Below, one piece after another: positions 47,137 to 55,769 of a DNA stretch of 64,000 nt. The translations under genes and the position numbers were made by a program. This DNA comes from Pseudorhodoplanes sinuspersici. Lineage in GTDB: Bacteria > Pseudomonadota > Alphaproteobacteria > Rhizobiales > Xanthobacteraceae. Below the pieces are notes generated by a model, which was not told where the DNA came from, ran no database searches, and was given only the letters and a program-made list of their open reading frames with translations. Positions within the stretch are counted from its first letter, which is position 1; each line of letters starts with the position of its first letter. Where the stretch lies: contig NZ_CP021112.1 in NCBI RefSeq assembly GCF_002119765.1, positions 5,512,501 through 5,576,500 of the forward strand, read 5' to 3'.

Positions 47137-48396
47137 ATGGCTAACAAGATTGCTTCTCTCATGACCAATCGCCTAAATGCGCTGCAAATGACTAGCGCTG
47201 GTTTCCCGTCGTCTGACGACTATTACATTACGCTCACGGTCGGTGTGGTCGACGAGACAAGCCTTCAGGGACAACCGGACATACCGGTGTACTGGAGCTA
47301 TGCAAACGTCAATTCAGGAACACTTAAATTCTTTGACACCACCGGGAATCAGTTCAACCCCAACACTCAAACGACAAAAACGGGATCCGACGGGACGGCG
47401 ACCCTATATGTGGGCTCGCTTAAAGCGTGCATTCCCCAAATTAAGGCGTCCCTGTCGCAAGAAATTCTCCGGCCAATGGTTTTGGAACAAGAGCTGCCAG
47501 AGGAAAAGTCAACCTGGGTTGGTACCAACATCGTGATTTGGACCGTCGGAACGGATACAATAACGAATAACAATCTCCCTGCGCCGATGCCCTCCGATGA
47601 CATAGACAACCTCGTTACGATCCAACAATGGCAGGGCGAGTCTCTACTGCCGCCATTGACGGATCCCACGTCGGCTTTCCTTGGCTCAAACTACAATTTC
47701 GGTAGCAACCCCCTGTTTGTCGCCTGGATGGGTCAGGGAGATAACCCCGCGGTCCTCGGCCATGTCATCACAATCGGCTCATACCGTGGCCAATCGGTCT
47801 CATTCGACATGCCTTATGCCAACATGCAGACAGGCCCCACTAGCTCGAACAACGTCGCCTATATGATCTATGGCGGCCAGTCGCCCAACAGCTCACAAAT
47901 TACGAACTTCGCGGCTGCAGGTACGGCGTTGCAGAGGCCGGACGATGTAAACCATGTCCATGACACCAATCTGAAGCCGGTACGGTACGTGGAGCCAGAC
48001 AGCAACCCGAAGATTGTCGACGCCACCCCGCCAGCCCTGCTGACGTACGAGGATTTCGACAGCAAGGACAAAATGTACTGGGCTATTCCCGACTATAACG
48101 GCGTGGGCGGTGAAACGCGCAATGCCACCGATCAGATCGTCGTTACTGCCTATCTGGACGCCTGGGAGCAAGACGACGGAACGACGCCGCACTACACCTC
48201 ATACGAAGTCTCCACGTTGACAGGAGCCGATTTCACCAATGGATACGCTTATTTCTTTATGCTGAAAAGCGATATCACGGGCTATTGCGCAAACGCCGAC
48301 ACGGAAAATTATGGGCTCATATGGATCCAGTATGTCGTTAACAACCAGCATTATTCCGTACCAATGAAGACGAACATCAACTTCTGCAACCCTTAG
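47137..48396 (+). CDS. Ig-like domain protein 3, no signal peptide
   Basis: A 419-residue protein with RBS TAGGAG seven to eight bases before its ATG. Residues 25-110 form an Ig-like repeat (IPVYWSYANVNSGTLKFFD, then TKTGSDGTATLYVG). Residues 150-290 and 290-419 resemble the second and third domains of protein 1 (YRGQSVSFDMPYANMQTG; TDQIVVTAYLDAWEQDDGTT; NYGLIWIQYVVNN). A lone Cys pair near the end may matter. No signal peptide, lipobox or membrane helix. The gene is the smallest and last of the trio. Confidence 0.75.
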   Translation: MANKIASLMTNRLNALQMTSAGFPSSDDYYITLTVGVVDETSLQGQPDIPVYWSYANVNSGTLKFFDTTGNQFNPNTQTTKTGSDGTATLYVGSLKACIPQIKASLSQEILRPMVLEQELPEEKSTWVGTNIVIWTVGTDTITNNNLPAPMPSDDIDNLVTIQQWQGESLLPPLTDPTSAFLGSNYNFGSNPLFVAWMGQGDNPAVLGHVITIGSYRGQSVSFDMPYANMQTGPTSSNNVAYMIYGGQSPNSSQITNFAAAGTALQRPDDVNHVHDTNLKPVRYVEPDSNPKIVDATPPALLTYEDFDSKDKMYWAIPDYNGVGGETRNATDQIVVTAYLDAWEQDDGTTPHYTSYEVSTLTGADFTNGYAYFFMLKSDITGYCANADTENYGLIWIQYVVNNQHYSVPMKTNINFCNP

Positions 48397-48442
48397 CGTC
48401 GTTCAGATCAAACGTCTGCCAATCGCTAGCGTAAAGCAAATG

Positions 48443-48466
48443 GGCGTCGCCATCGATGGCGACGCC
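48443..48466. promoter_or_regulatory. 24-base perfect palindrome after the Ig-like trio
   Basis: Every base of 48443-48466 pairs with its mirror position, centred on ATCGAT, 46 bases past the stop at 48396. As RNA it could fold to a 10-base stem with a TCGA loop. No T-run follows, so it is either a factor-dependent terminator or a protein-binding site. Confidence 0.6.
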
Positions 48467-48868
48467 TGACCGCATGATAAAGAGCCAAGTTCTCTATTAG
48501 CTCTGATCCCGGTCATCCGGAGCACAGCGAATCTGCCCATCTGCATCGTTGGTTTTTTGGAGCACGAGGGCGCGCGAGCATATCGGAGTTGCCTAGACGT
48601 TAATCTGTAAGATATATATGATAACCGCGAAGTCGGAGATGAAAACACTCCGTTCGGCGGAGCTTGTTACTCTCTCCGCATGATCGGATTTTGTGTGGGC
48701 AATACCGAACAACTTCGACTGTTCAAGCCGCGTTCAATACGCGTAGACGATTAAATTGAACGGAGCTTCGTACTGCATCGAATCTATCGTACCCGGGGTT
48801 GAACTTGGGTATCCCACATATTCCACTTCGCCCCCGACGTTCCGCAGCCAGTGCTGGAGGCGCCGAAA
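48467..48868. other. Intergenic region, no gene seen
   Basis: About 400 bases between the palindrome and the methyltransferase-GT2 fusion gene. Short ORFs on both strands have no RBS and no coding character. Confidence 0.5.
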
Positions 48869-50356
48869 TTGGACGATCGCTATTTTATCAAGAACAGTTA
48901 CACCTCAAGGACAAGCGTTCCGCATTTCGGTGACCGTCCTGTCGCAGACGGCGACGTGATCTATCAACCAGACGCCTATGCGCTAGCCGCATTTCTAGGC
49001 GCGCGATATGGCGCAAAAACAATCATCGACATTGGCTGCGGCTCCGCCCTAAATCTCATGGCGATGACCGGCTTCAAGACCATTGGCGTTGATGGTGGTG
49101 CCAACTTGGCGTTTTGCCGGCAGACCTTCCCGACCGCAACTTGGATCGAGGCTGATCTGGAAACGGCCTTGAATCTTCGACTCGAAGAGAGTGAAATCAA
49201 GCAATCGGTCGTCATTTGCGCGGACGTGATTGAGCATCTTGTCGATCCGAGAAATCTCCTGGCCGGGCTCTTGAAGATATCTCGTCTGACCAAAGCGATT
49301 ATCATCACCACTCCAGAACGGGATCGCGTTCGCGGACCCAATGATATGGGGCCGCCTGCCGATCCTGCGCATGCCAGAGAATGGTCGCGACAAGAGTTTG
49401 AAGCGCTGCTGTCGGCGGCCGGGTTGGCACCGTCATTCTGCGGCCTGACGGTCAACAACAACCGAGACCTCGAGAAGAAAACAATTCTCGCGATTGCCGA
49501 CCAGACAAGCAAGCGACAAAATCTGCGCGTACCAGAGCGGTTTCGTCCCCTCTCTATCATTGCAACATATAACGAGCGAGACATTGCGCCTGGCGTTGTT
49601 ATCGGGTTGCTTAATGATGGATTTGACGTTCATGTCATTGATAATTGGTCCGAAGACGGAACGTTCGAAACGCTGGCAAGATTTGACCATCCTGGGCTTG
49701 TTCTGGAGCGCTTTCCGGCCGATGGGCCAGCGCTATATTTCGAATGGAAGCAAATTCTCAGGCGCAAGACTGATATCGCGCAGCAACATCCTGGCCGGTG
49801 GATCATTCACCAGGATGCGGATGAAATTCGTACGTCGCCTTGGTCTGACTGCTCATTTCGGAAAGGGTTGTATGTCGCAGAATGCATGGACTTCAATGCC
49901 GTCGATTTTACAGTCATCAATTTTCGGCCGATCGACGATCGGTTTCGCGACGGCTTCAATGTCGAAACGGTGCTTGATCACTTTCAGTTTGGTCGCCGGC
50001 CGCCACGCGGCTCGCAAATAAAGGCTTGGAGACAAGGAAAGGTGCCCGTTGAACTCGCGACCAGCGGCGGGCATGAGGCCGTGTTCCCCGAGCGGCGCAT
50101 CTTTCCGTATAAATTTATTCTAAAGCACTATCCCTTAAGAAACCAGGCGCAGGCGCTACGAAAAGTCTTCAAGGAACGTCTTGCGAGGTTCTCGCCGGCC
50201 GAGCGGGCAATCGGCATGCACATTCATTACGATAAATGGCCGGCCGATCACCAATTTTTCTGGAATAAGAATGACCTGATCCAATTCGACGACATCGACA
50301 CACGGCGCGAGCATGTCACCGAATTGATTGCAGGCATCGGCAGCGTTCCATCATAG
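48869..50356 (+). CDS. Methyltransferase-GT2-like fusion protein
   Basis: A 495-residue protein. A perfect GGAGG at 48856-48860 points to the TTG at 48869; a GTG at 48851 is in frame but would overlap that RBS. Residues 1-215 are a class I methyltransferase (TIIDIGCGSALNLMAMTGFK, TIGVDGGANL, VVICADVIEHLVDPRNLLAG). Residues 230-480 are a GT2-like domain (RPLSIIATYNERDIAPGVVI, FDVHVIDNWSEDGTFE, WIIHQDADEIRTSPWSD); HQDADE is the DxD-type metal site. FKxILKHYPLRNQAQALRKVF is typical of this transferase group. It lies inside the IS3-bracketed block. Confidence 0.83.
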   Translation: MDDRYFIKNSYTSRTSVPHFGDRPVADGDVIYQPDAYALAAFLGARYGAKTIIDIGCGSALNLMAMTGFKTIGVDGGANLAFCRQTFPTATWIEADLETALNLRLEESEIKQSVVICADVIEHLVDPRNLLAGLLKISRLTKAIIITTPERDRVRGPNDMGPPADPAHAREWSRQEFEALLSAAGLAPSFCGLTVNNNRDLEKKTILAIADQTSKRQNLRVPERFRPLSIIATYNERDIAPGVVIGLLNDGFDVHVIDNWSEDGTFETLARFDHPGLVLERFPADGPALYFEWKQILRRKTDIAQQHPGRWIIHQDADEIRTSPWSDCSFRKGLYVAECMDFNAVDFTVINFRPIDDRFRDGFNVETVLDHFQFGRRPPRGSQIKAWRQGKVPVELATSGGHEAVFPERRIFPYKFILKHYPLRNQAQALRKVFKERLARFSPAERAIGMHIHYDKWPADHQFFWNKNDLIQFDDIDTRREHVTELIAGIGSVPS

Positions 50357-50484
50357 CATTGGTCTTCGGCAAAACGCCCGACGCATACGTCGATCGGATT
50401 GGGCCGCTTTCTCGAGGACGCACCCATGCCGGAGCGCAAAACTCCCTTACTACGACGCGTAACTAATGATATCGTCGTGGACCT

Positions 50485-50736
50485 GTCGTCATACGATAAT
50501 ATGGCGGCTTGGTCCACCTGCAGCGTGCCCTCCTGAATGGTCCACGGCCCTGCGTCGCCGATGATTCCTCTCACCGTCCAGATGCCGCTGCCCATCTTCT
50601 CATACTAGCTGAAGCTCATAAAGAGATTCTTGCTACCGCGTACACAGATCGAAGATAAATCGAAACTACCTTCGGCAGAACCGCCAAGCGTAAGAGTATC
50701 ATCGCTTCCCGAAGCGGTGATATCACCCGAAAAAGC
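50485..50736 (-). pseudogene. Autotransporter passenger remnant with in-frame amber
   Basis: The frame fused to the IS3 OrfA start reads FSGDITASGSDDTLTLGGSA, EGSFDLSSI and, after a TAG at 50605-50607, YEKMGSGIWTVRGIIGDAGP and WTIQEGTLQV. TLTLGG..FD...I, then FxKxGSGxWTxxG...PWTIxxGTL is the repeat of rhizobial autotransporter passenger domains. No signal sequence or beta-barrel remains. Confidence 0.6.
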
Positions 50737-50856
50737 GCGAAGACCGTCCAGAACGATGCGGATCTTCTCTTCGGCCGAATAATGCTTGCGGGTCGCCCGG
50801 CGAATATCCTTCACAATCCGCTCAGACGTTTCTGATTGCTCGGATTTATGTCTCAT
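50737..50856 (-). mobile_element. IS3-family transposase OrfA, N-terminal remnant
   Basis: About 40 codons from an ATG at 50856 read MRHKSEQSETSERIVKDIRR followed by ATRKHYSAEEKIRIVLDGLR, the N-terminal helix-turn-helix part of an IS3-type OrfA. The frame then runs without a break into the autotransporter remnant. Together with 40079-40252 it gives the two coding ends of one IS type in the same orientation. Confidence 0.75.
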
Positions 50857-50996
50857 CTCCACTCCTCGATGGTTACGATCAGCCAGAAATCCTCCAGCCT
50901 TCAAGCCGCTAAATCTGTGTCAAAGGTGCTGATGCCGGACACCTAGGAGCCCGCTGCCGTCGCCGACCATGACCTAAGGAATCTACAGATAGAAGA

Positions 50997-52295
50997 TCAC
51001 CGCATGAGGCTTGGTAACCAAAGCGAGATTGCGGGAAACGCAATCAATATGCCGAGCCGGACGACGTCGGCGACAGCGAACGGCAGCACACCCAGAAACA
51101 AAGTATTGGTCGAAATCTGCGGCAGCAATGCACGGAGTACGAAGAGGTTCATGCCGACCGGCGGGCTGATGAGTCCGATCTCGACAACCACAACGATCAA
51201 AATGCCGAACCAGATTGGATCGAGTCCCAAATGTACGATGAGCGGGAAAAACACCGGCACTGTGAGAAGGATCATGGATAGCTCTTCCATCGCGGTGCCG
51301 AGAATGACGTAGATGGCACAGATCGCCGCAACGACCATGATCGGCGACAGGTTGAGCGTAGTGACCAGCGTTTTAAGGTCGTTTGGCATCGTCGTATAGT
51401 TGACGAACTCGGCGAACATCAAAGCGCCGGTAAGGATGGCGAACAGCATCGCCGTAGTGCGGCCCGATTCGACGAGAGCATCGAGCAGCGTGCGCCACGA
51501 CAAAGCCCGGCGGGCGAGAGCAAAGCACAATGCCCCAAAAGCGCCGGCACCTGCGCCTTCCGTGGCAGTAAAGACGCCGCCATAAATGCCGCCCATGACG
51601 ACGACGAAGAGGAGCGCTACAGCCCACACGCCCTCGACCGCGCGCATCCGCTGGCACCATGTGGACCGTTCGCCACGAGGGCCGGAGTTGGGGTCCCTCA
51701 AGACGGTCCATTGCACTGCAAAGCACAAGAGAGAGGTCGCAAGAATTCCGGGCAAGATGCCGGCGGCGAATAGCTTGCCAATATTGGTCTCGGTCATCAC
51801 CCCGTAAATCACTAACAGGGTTGAGGGCGGAATGAGGATGCCGAGCGTTCCGCCCGCCGCAATCGACCCGGTGGATAAGCGGTCCGAATAGCCGAGCTCT
51901 TTCATGGCGGGATAAGCGACCTTGGCCATGGTCGCTGCGGTTGCAATCGACGAGCCGCAGATGGCACCAAAACCGCCGCAGGCAACCACCGTCGCCATCG
52001 CGAGCCCACCACGCAGATGGCCGACAAATGCGTAGGCGGCGCGAAACAGCTCCTGCGACATGCCGGCCCGCGTGACTAAGTTACCCATCAGAATAAAAAG
52101 CGGAATCACGGATAGCGTGTAATTGCGCCCGGTCTCGTAAACCTTGGTTTCGACCATCGCCATAGCAGGTGCGAAATTCCAGTCGCGCAGATACGCGACA
52201 CCGAGAAAGCCTACGACCCCCATGGCGATGGCAATCGGAATACGCAGCAGCGCTAGCACCATCATAAGGCCCAAGCCGACCAGGGCTTCCGTCAT
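50997..52295 (-). CDS. dctM: TRAP transporter large permease DctM
   Basis: A 432-residue integral membrane protein, the transport channel of a tripartite ATP-independent periplasmic system, with about 12 hydrophobic segments. Marks: IPLFILMGNLVTRAGMSQEL, FGAICGSSIATAATMAKVAY, GTLGILIPPSTLLVIYGVMT and LISPPVGMNLFVLRAL. The ATG at 52295 overlaps the dctQ stop (ATGA); the frame is open upstream but only in shadow of dctQ. Normal family length. Confidence 0.96.
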   Translation of the reverse strand: MTEALVGLGLMMVLALLRIPIAIAMGVVGFLGVAYLRDWNFAPAMAMVETKVYETGRNYTLSVIPLFILMGNLVTRAGMSQELFRAAYAFVGHLRGGLAMATVVACGGFGAICGSSIATAATMAKVAYPAMKELGYSDRLSTGSIAAGGTLGILIPPSTLLVIYGVMTETNIGKLFAAGILPGILATSLLCFAVQWTVLRDPNSGPRGERSTWCQRMRAVEGVWAVALLFVVVMGGIYGGVFTATEGAGAGAFGALCFALARRALSWRTLLDALVESGRTTAMLFAILTGALMFAEFVNYTTMPNDLKTLVTTLNLSPIMVVAAICAIYVILGTAMEELSMILLTVPVFFPLIVHLGLDPIWFGILIVVVVEIGLISPPVGMNLFVLRALLPQISTNTLFLGVLPFAVADVVRLGILIAFPAISLWLPSLMR

Positions 52296-52810
52296 GTCGG
52301 GCTCACTTTGTCGGGATCGAAAGCTTTCTGCTCGGCTGCAGCCGGAAGAATGGCCTTGATGAGGTGGACGACGGCCGTGACCGCAACCATCAGCGCCATG
52401 AAATAGACGAACGGCCCTACCGGTATTCGCAACACATCGGTCGTATCGGCATAGCCGGCAATCTTCCCGGCCTTGACAAAAACACGCCAAGCCAGACTCA
52501 GGATAATGAGTCCACAGATGACATCCACCAATCGGCGGAGCAGCAGGCGGCCCCGTTCCCCGAGCGCCCGATCGATGAAATCGAGCGTTACGTGCTCGTC
52601 CGCCCGCGAGACCAACGGTAGACCTGCGAACACGAGCGCCAGCAACAGGAGCTCGGTGATCTCGAAGGCACCGCGCAATGGCCAATTGAAAATGTAACGG
52701 CCGATCACGTCGACCGTCGTGACCGCCATCAGGCCAAGCAGCAACACGGCAGCAGCGGCGCCCAGCACGCGGTCGAGCCAGGCGACGCTCTCAGAACTTC
52801 TCGACGACAC
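52292..52810 (-). CDS. dctQ: TRAP transporter small permease DctQ
   Basis: A 172-residue protein with four predicted membrane helices. VDVIGRYIFNWPLRGAFEIT and LVFAGLPLVSRADEHVTLDF are the DctQ signature (GRYxFN...ExT...HxxxDF). It couples with DctM and lies 12 bases after dctP. Confidence 0.95.
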   Translation of the reverse strand: MSSRSSESVAWLDRVLGAAAAVLLLGLMAVTTVDVIGRYIFNWPLRGAFEITELLLLALVFAGLPLVSRADEHVTLDFIDRALGERGRLLLRRLVDVICGLIILSLAWRVFVKAGKIAGYADTTDVLRIPVGPFVYFMALMVAVTAVVHLIKAILPAAAEQKAFDPDKVSPT

Positions 52811-52822
52811 AGCGCGATGCCG

Positions 52823-53866
52823 CTAATTGCTGGCTGCAACGCGTTTCAGTTCCTCGTGGAACTCAGCGAAAACCTTGGCGCCGTCGACGCCTTTGGCGGT
52901 CGCGTCTTTTTTCCACTTCTCGATAATGTCTTTCGACCGCTCCTGCACGCCCTTGATGAGCTCAGGCGATGCCTCCTCGATCTGAATATTGGCTTTTTTC
53001 ATAACCTCCAGCGCGGCGCGATCGGTGGCATCCCACGCCTTGCCAGCAAGACGAGCCAACGCTTCGCCCGAAACCGACATGATTGCATCCTGATCGGCTT
53101 TCGAGAGCTTGTTCCACTTGTCCTCGTTCATGAAGAAGCCGAATGCGGACCCATAAAAACCGCCCGGGAAAAGCGTCGCGTATTTCACCACCGAATCGAG
53201 TTTGAAGGAGATGATCGATTCCAACGGAAAAAACGTTCCGTCGGCCACGCCGGAGCTCAAAAGCTCATAGGACTCAGGTGCCGGCTTGACGAATGCCGAG
53301 GCACCGAGCGCACGGGCCATCTGTTCGGAGATGCCGCCGCCGGAGCGAATCTTCATGCCGGCCAAATCCTCGACCTTGGTGATGGGCCGCTTGGTATTGA
53401 ACATCTGGCCTGGCCCATGCGTGAAGACGCCAAGCAGTTTCACACCCTTGTATTCGTTCACGGGCTGGAAATACTTCCAATGAATACGCGAGAAGGCCAC
53501 GGAATTAATTTCGGCGGTCGCACCGCCTCCCGGCAGCTCGGGTAGCAATGGAAATATATGCCGAGCAGGGGTGTAGCTCGCAGTGACGTAGGAAACGTCG
53601 ACGAGCCCATCCCTCACGGCATCAAAGGTCCCCGGTGCAGCCGAAGGATGCTTGGCCAGCATCTGGAATTTCACTCGGCCTTCCGTTGCCTTCTCGACGT
53701 TTTGCGCCCAGACGGACAGAACGTCCTTCGTTAGAAGATGCGAGGGCGGGACCCAACTCGACATTGTTAAGGTGGTCTGGGAATGCGCTGCGGATGACCA
53801 GCCAGCAAATGTTGCTAAAACAAGCGCGGCGCTGCCGTAAATGGCAGCAGTGGCGAAGCGAGCCAT
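52823..53866 (-). CDS. dctP: TRAP transporter substrate-binding protein DctP
   Basis: About 347 residues. GGGGAGG before the ATG at 53866 decides the start. A Sec signal peptide (AALVLATFAGWSSAAHSQ) precedes the periplasmic domain: LTMSSWVPPSHLLTKDVLSV, VDVSYVTASYTPARHIFPL, ITKVEDLAGMKIRSGGGISE and GVADGTFFPLESIISFKLD. The Arg in GMKIRS is the usual carboxylate-binding residue. The ligand is probably an organic acid; the exact one cannot be told. Confidence 0.95.
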   Translation of the reverse strand: MARFATAAIYGSAALVLATFAGWSSAAHSQTTLTMSSWVPPSHLLTKDVLSVWAQNVEKATEGRVKFQMLAKHPSAAPGTFDAVRDGLVDVSYVTASYTPARHIFPLLPELPGGGATAEINSVAFSRIHWKYFQPVNEYKGVKLLGVFTHGPGQMFNTKRPITKVEDLAGMKIRSGGGISEQMARALGASAFVKPAPESYELLSSGVADGTFFPLESIISFKLDSVVKYATLFPGGFYGSAFGFFMNEDKWNKLSKADQDAIMSVSGEALARLAGKAWDATDRAALEVMKKANIQIEEASPELIKGVQERSKDIIEKWKKDATAKGVDGAKVFAEFHEELKRVAASN

Positions 53867-54080
53867 ATTTAATCCTCCCCTATTTCTTTTTATGAATGGG
53901 ATCGGGCCACCAAGCTTACGGCCCGTCAAGTGGTTTTTGCGCGTCAGGACGCCGCTAGGGCGCTCAGAATATCCTGTTGTGGTTGATGCAAGGCACGCTT
54001 CACGTCGGAGCTAGATACTAAATTGCGCGATTTACGCGCCATAGATCGGGCTTGGCCAAAAGATCATTGTTCAAACTGGC

Positions 54081-55226
54081 TTAATTGATCAGACCGATGC
54101 GCCGCGCAGCAGCACCGATCGCCGCAACCACTTCATCAATGTCGGCAACCGAGTGTGCCGCGGACGGCTGTGCCCGCAGCCTCGCTTCGCCGTGGGGAAC
54201 GATCGGAAAGCAGATTGCACCAATATAGACCCCTTCCCGCAAGAGTTCGCGGCTGAATTCGCGCGCCTTTTCCTCATCTCCTACCAGAATTGGAGTGATT
54301 GGATGATCACGACCAAGAATGCGCAGGCCCAACGCCTTGAGCCCTGCGCGAAGCCGCGCGGTATTTTCCGAGAGCGTCGCGAGGCGCGTATTGTCCCCCA
54401 TCACGATCTCAATCGCGGCAAGTGCTCCTGCCGCGGACGCGGGCGTGATTGCGGTTGTAAACATGTAGAAGCGCCCATCGTCATGAATTTTGCGAACGAG
54501 ATCCGTTCGGCCCGCCGCGTATCCACCAGCGAAGCCGCCAAAAGCCTTGGATAGCGTTCCGGTGTAGAGATCAATCTTGCCTACACAACCTTGCGCTGCA
54601 GCGGTGCCACGGCCACCAGGACCGATAACGCCGGCCGCGTGACTTTCGTCCACCACCAGGATAGCGCCGTAGCGTTTGCAGAGAGCGATCATGTTCGGCA
54701 GATCCGCTTCATCTCCTTCCATGCTGAAAACGCCGTCGCTGATAACGAGTTTTGCGCCGCTATGCGGCTCTGAAAGGAACATTTCCAGATGATCGAGATC
54801 GCGATTGTTGTAGATGCACGTTTCAGCTGCACTCAGTCTGCAGCCGTCGATGATGCTCGCGTGGTTTAATCGGTCGCTAAAGATGCGATCGCCCTTCCCA
54901 ACCAAGGTGCATGCGACAGCCACATTTGCCGACGTGCAGGAATTGAAAAGAAGCGCCGCGTCGGTGCCGTGGAAGAGTGCGAGACGGTCGCACAATTCCT
55001 CATGCAGGGGCGTCGTCGCAAGTGGCGGATTGAGAGTTGACCCATTGCCGTATTGGTGGGCAGCGGCGCATGAACGCTCAATCACCTCCGAATCGCCGGC
55101 AAGCCCAAGATAGTTGTTGGCGGTTAGCATGATGACTGAACGACCATCGAGCTCGGTGCGAGCACCCACTCGTCCACCAATGATTGGCTTCATCGCTCTC
55201 ATTTGAGAGCCGTTTTGTGATTTCAC
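54081..55226 (-). CDS. PLP-dependent AONS/KBL-like acyl-CoA:amino-acid transferase
   Basis: About 381 residues of the alpha-oxoamine synthase family (BioF, Kbl, HemA, Spt). Marks: LTANNYLGLA, GNGSTLNPPLATTPLHEELC, DESHAAGVIG (His stacking on PLP) and the Schiff-base lysine in YTGTLSKAFGGFAGG. The start is uncertain: GTG at 55226 is taken, with TTG at 55271 and ATG at 55202 in frame. Members condense an amino acid with an acyl-CoA. The Sinorhizobium capsule protein RkpG belongs to this family, so a link with the PKS and kps genes here is possible but inferred; glycine C-acetyltransferase is the simple alternative. Confidence 0.85.
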   Translation of the reverse strand: MKSQNGSQMRAMKPIIGGRVGARTELDGRSVIMLTANNYLGLAGDSEVIERSCAAAHQYGNGSTLNPPLATTPLHEELCDRLALFHGTDAALLFNSCTSANVAVACTLVGKGDRIFSDRLNHASIIDGCRLSAAETCIYNNRDLDHLEMFLSEPHSGAKLVISDGVFSMEGDEADLPNMIALCKRYGAILVVDESHAAGVIGPGGRGTAAAQGCVGKIDLYTGTLSKAFGGFAGGYAAGRTDLVRKIHDDGRFYMFTTAITPASAAGALAAIEIVMGDNTRLATLSENTARLRAGLKALGLRILGRDHPITPILVGDEEKAREFSRELLREGVYIGAICFPIVPHGEARLRAQPSAAHSVADIDEVVAAIGAAARRIGLIN

Positions 55227-55393
55227 GACAACTGCCTTTTCATTGCGATGCGTTAGCGACCGATAACACAACCACCATTGCCGCGATCGGCCAACGGGAA
55301 CGGTCCTCTTTTTTTGTCTGCTCCTGACCTACACTACCACTGGCGAGGCAATTTCTGATACGAGCTACTCTCTATCTGATGATAGGAAACAGC

Positions 55394-55558
55394 ATGGATA
55401 ACTAGGCCGAAGCTGCGGCGCTGATAACTCCTCTTCGTGAGGCTCAAGCCATTGCATGGCGGTTGCAGGAAGGCACGCTGAGCTACCTGATCACATGCGC
55501 GATTATGGAGGCGGATCATCGCTTCCACACAAATTCAGGTGAGACGGACGGCGCATAG
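55394..55558 (+). pseudogene. Small ORF interrupted by amber at codon 4
   Basis: After an AGGAAAC RBS the frame reads ATG GAT AAC TAG and then continues for 50 codons: AEAAALITPLREAQAIAWRL, QEGTLSYLITCAIMEADHRF. The amphipathic, plausible coding sequence suggests a broken small gene rather than chance. The rest of 55227-55769 shows nothing else recognisable. Confidence 0.4.
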
Positions 55559-55769
55559 GATGCAGCGACGTATTGCGGCGATAACGGCAATCTGACGAAA
55601 GGCATTGAGATCGCGCTCGATGTCGACAGATCCTTTACGAGATCACGACCTTGTTGAATGCCGCAAGCCTGATCCACCGGACCAAAGGCATTGATCTCTA
55701 GATTAAGCACAAGAGCTTCCGACATCTTGGTCGTCAGACAAACACGATAGCACGATCCTGACGTCGTTA

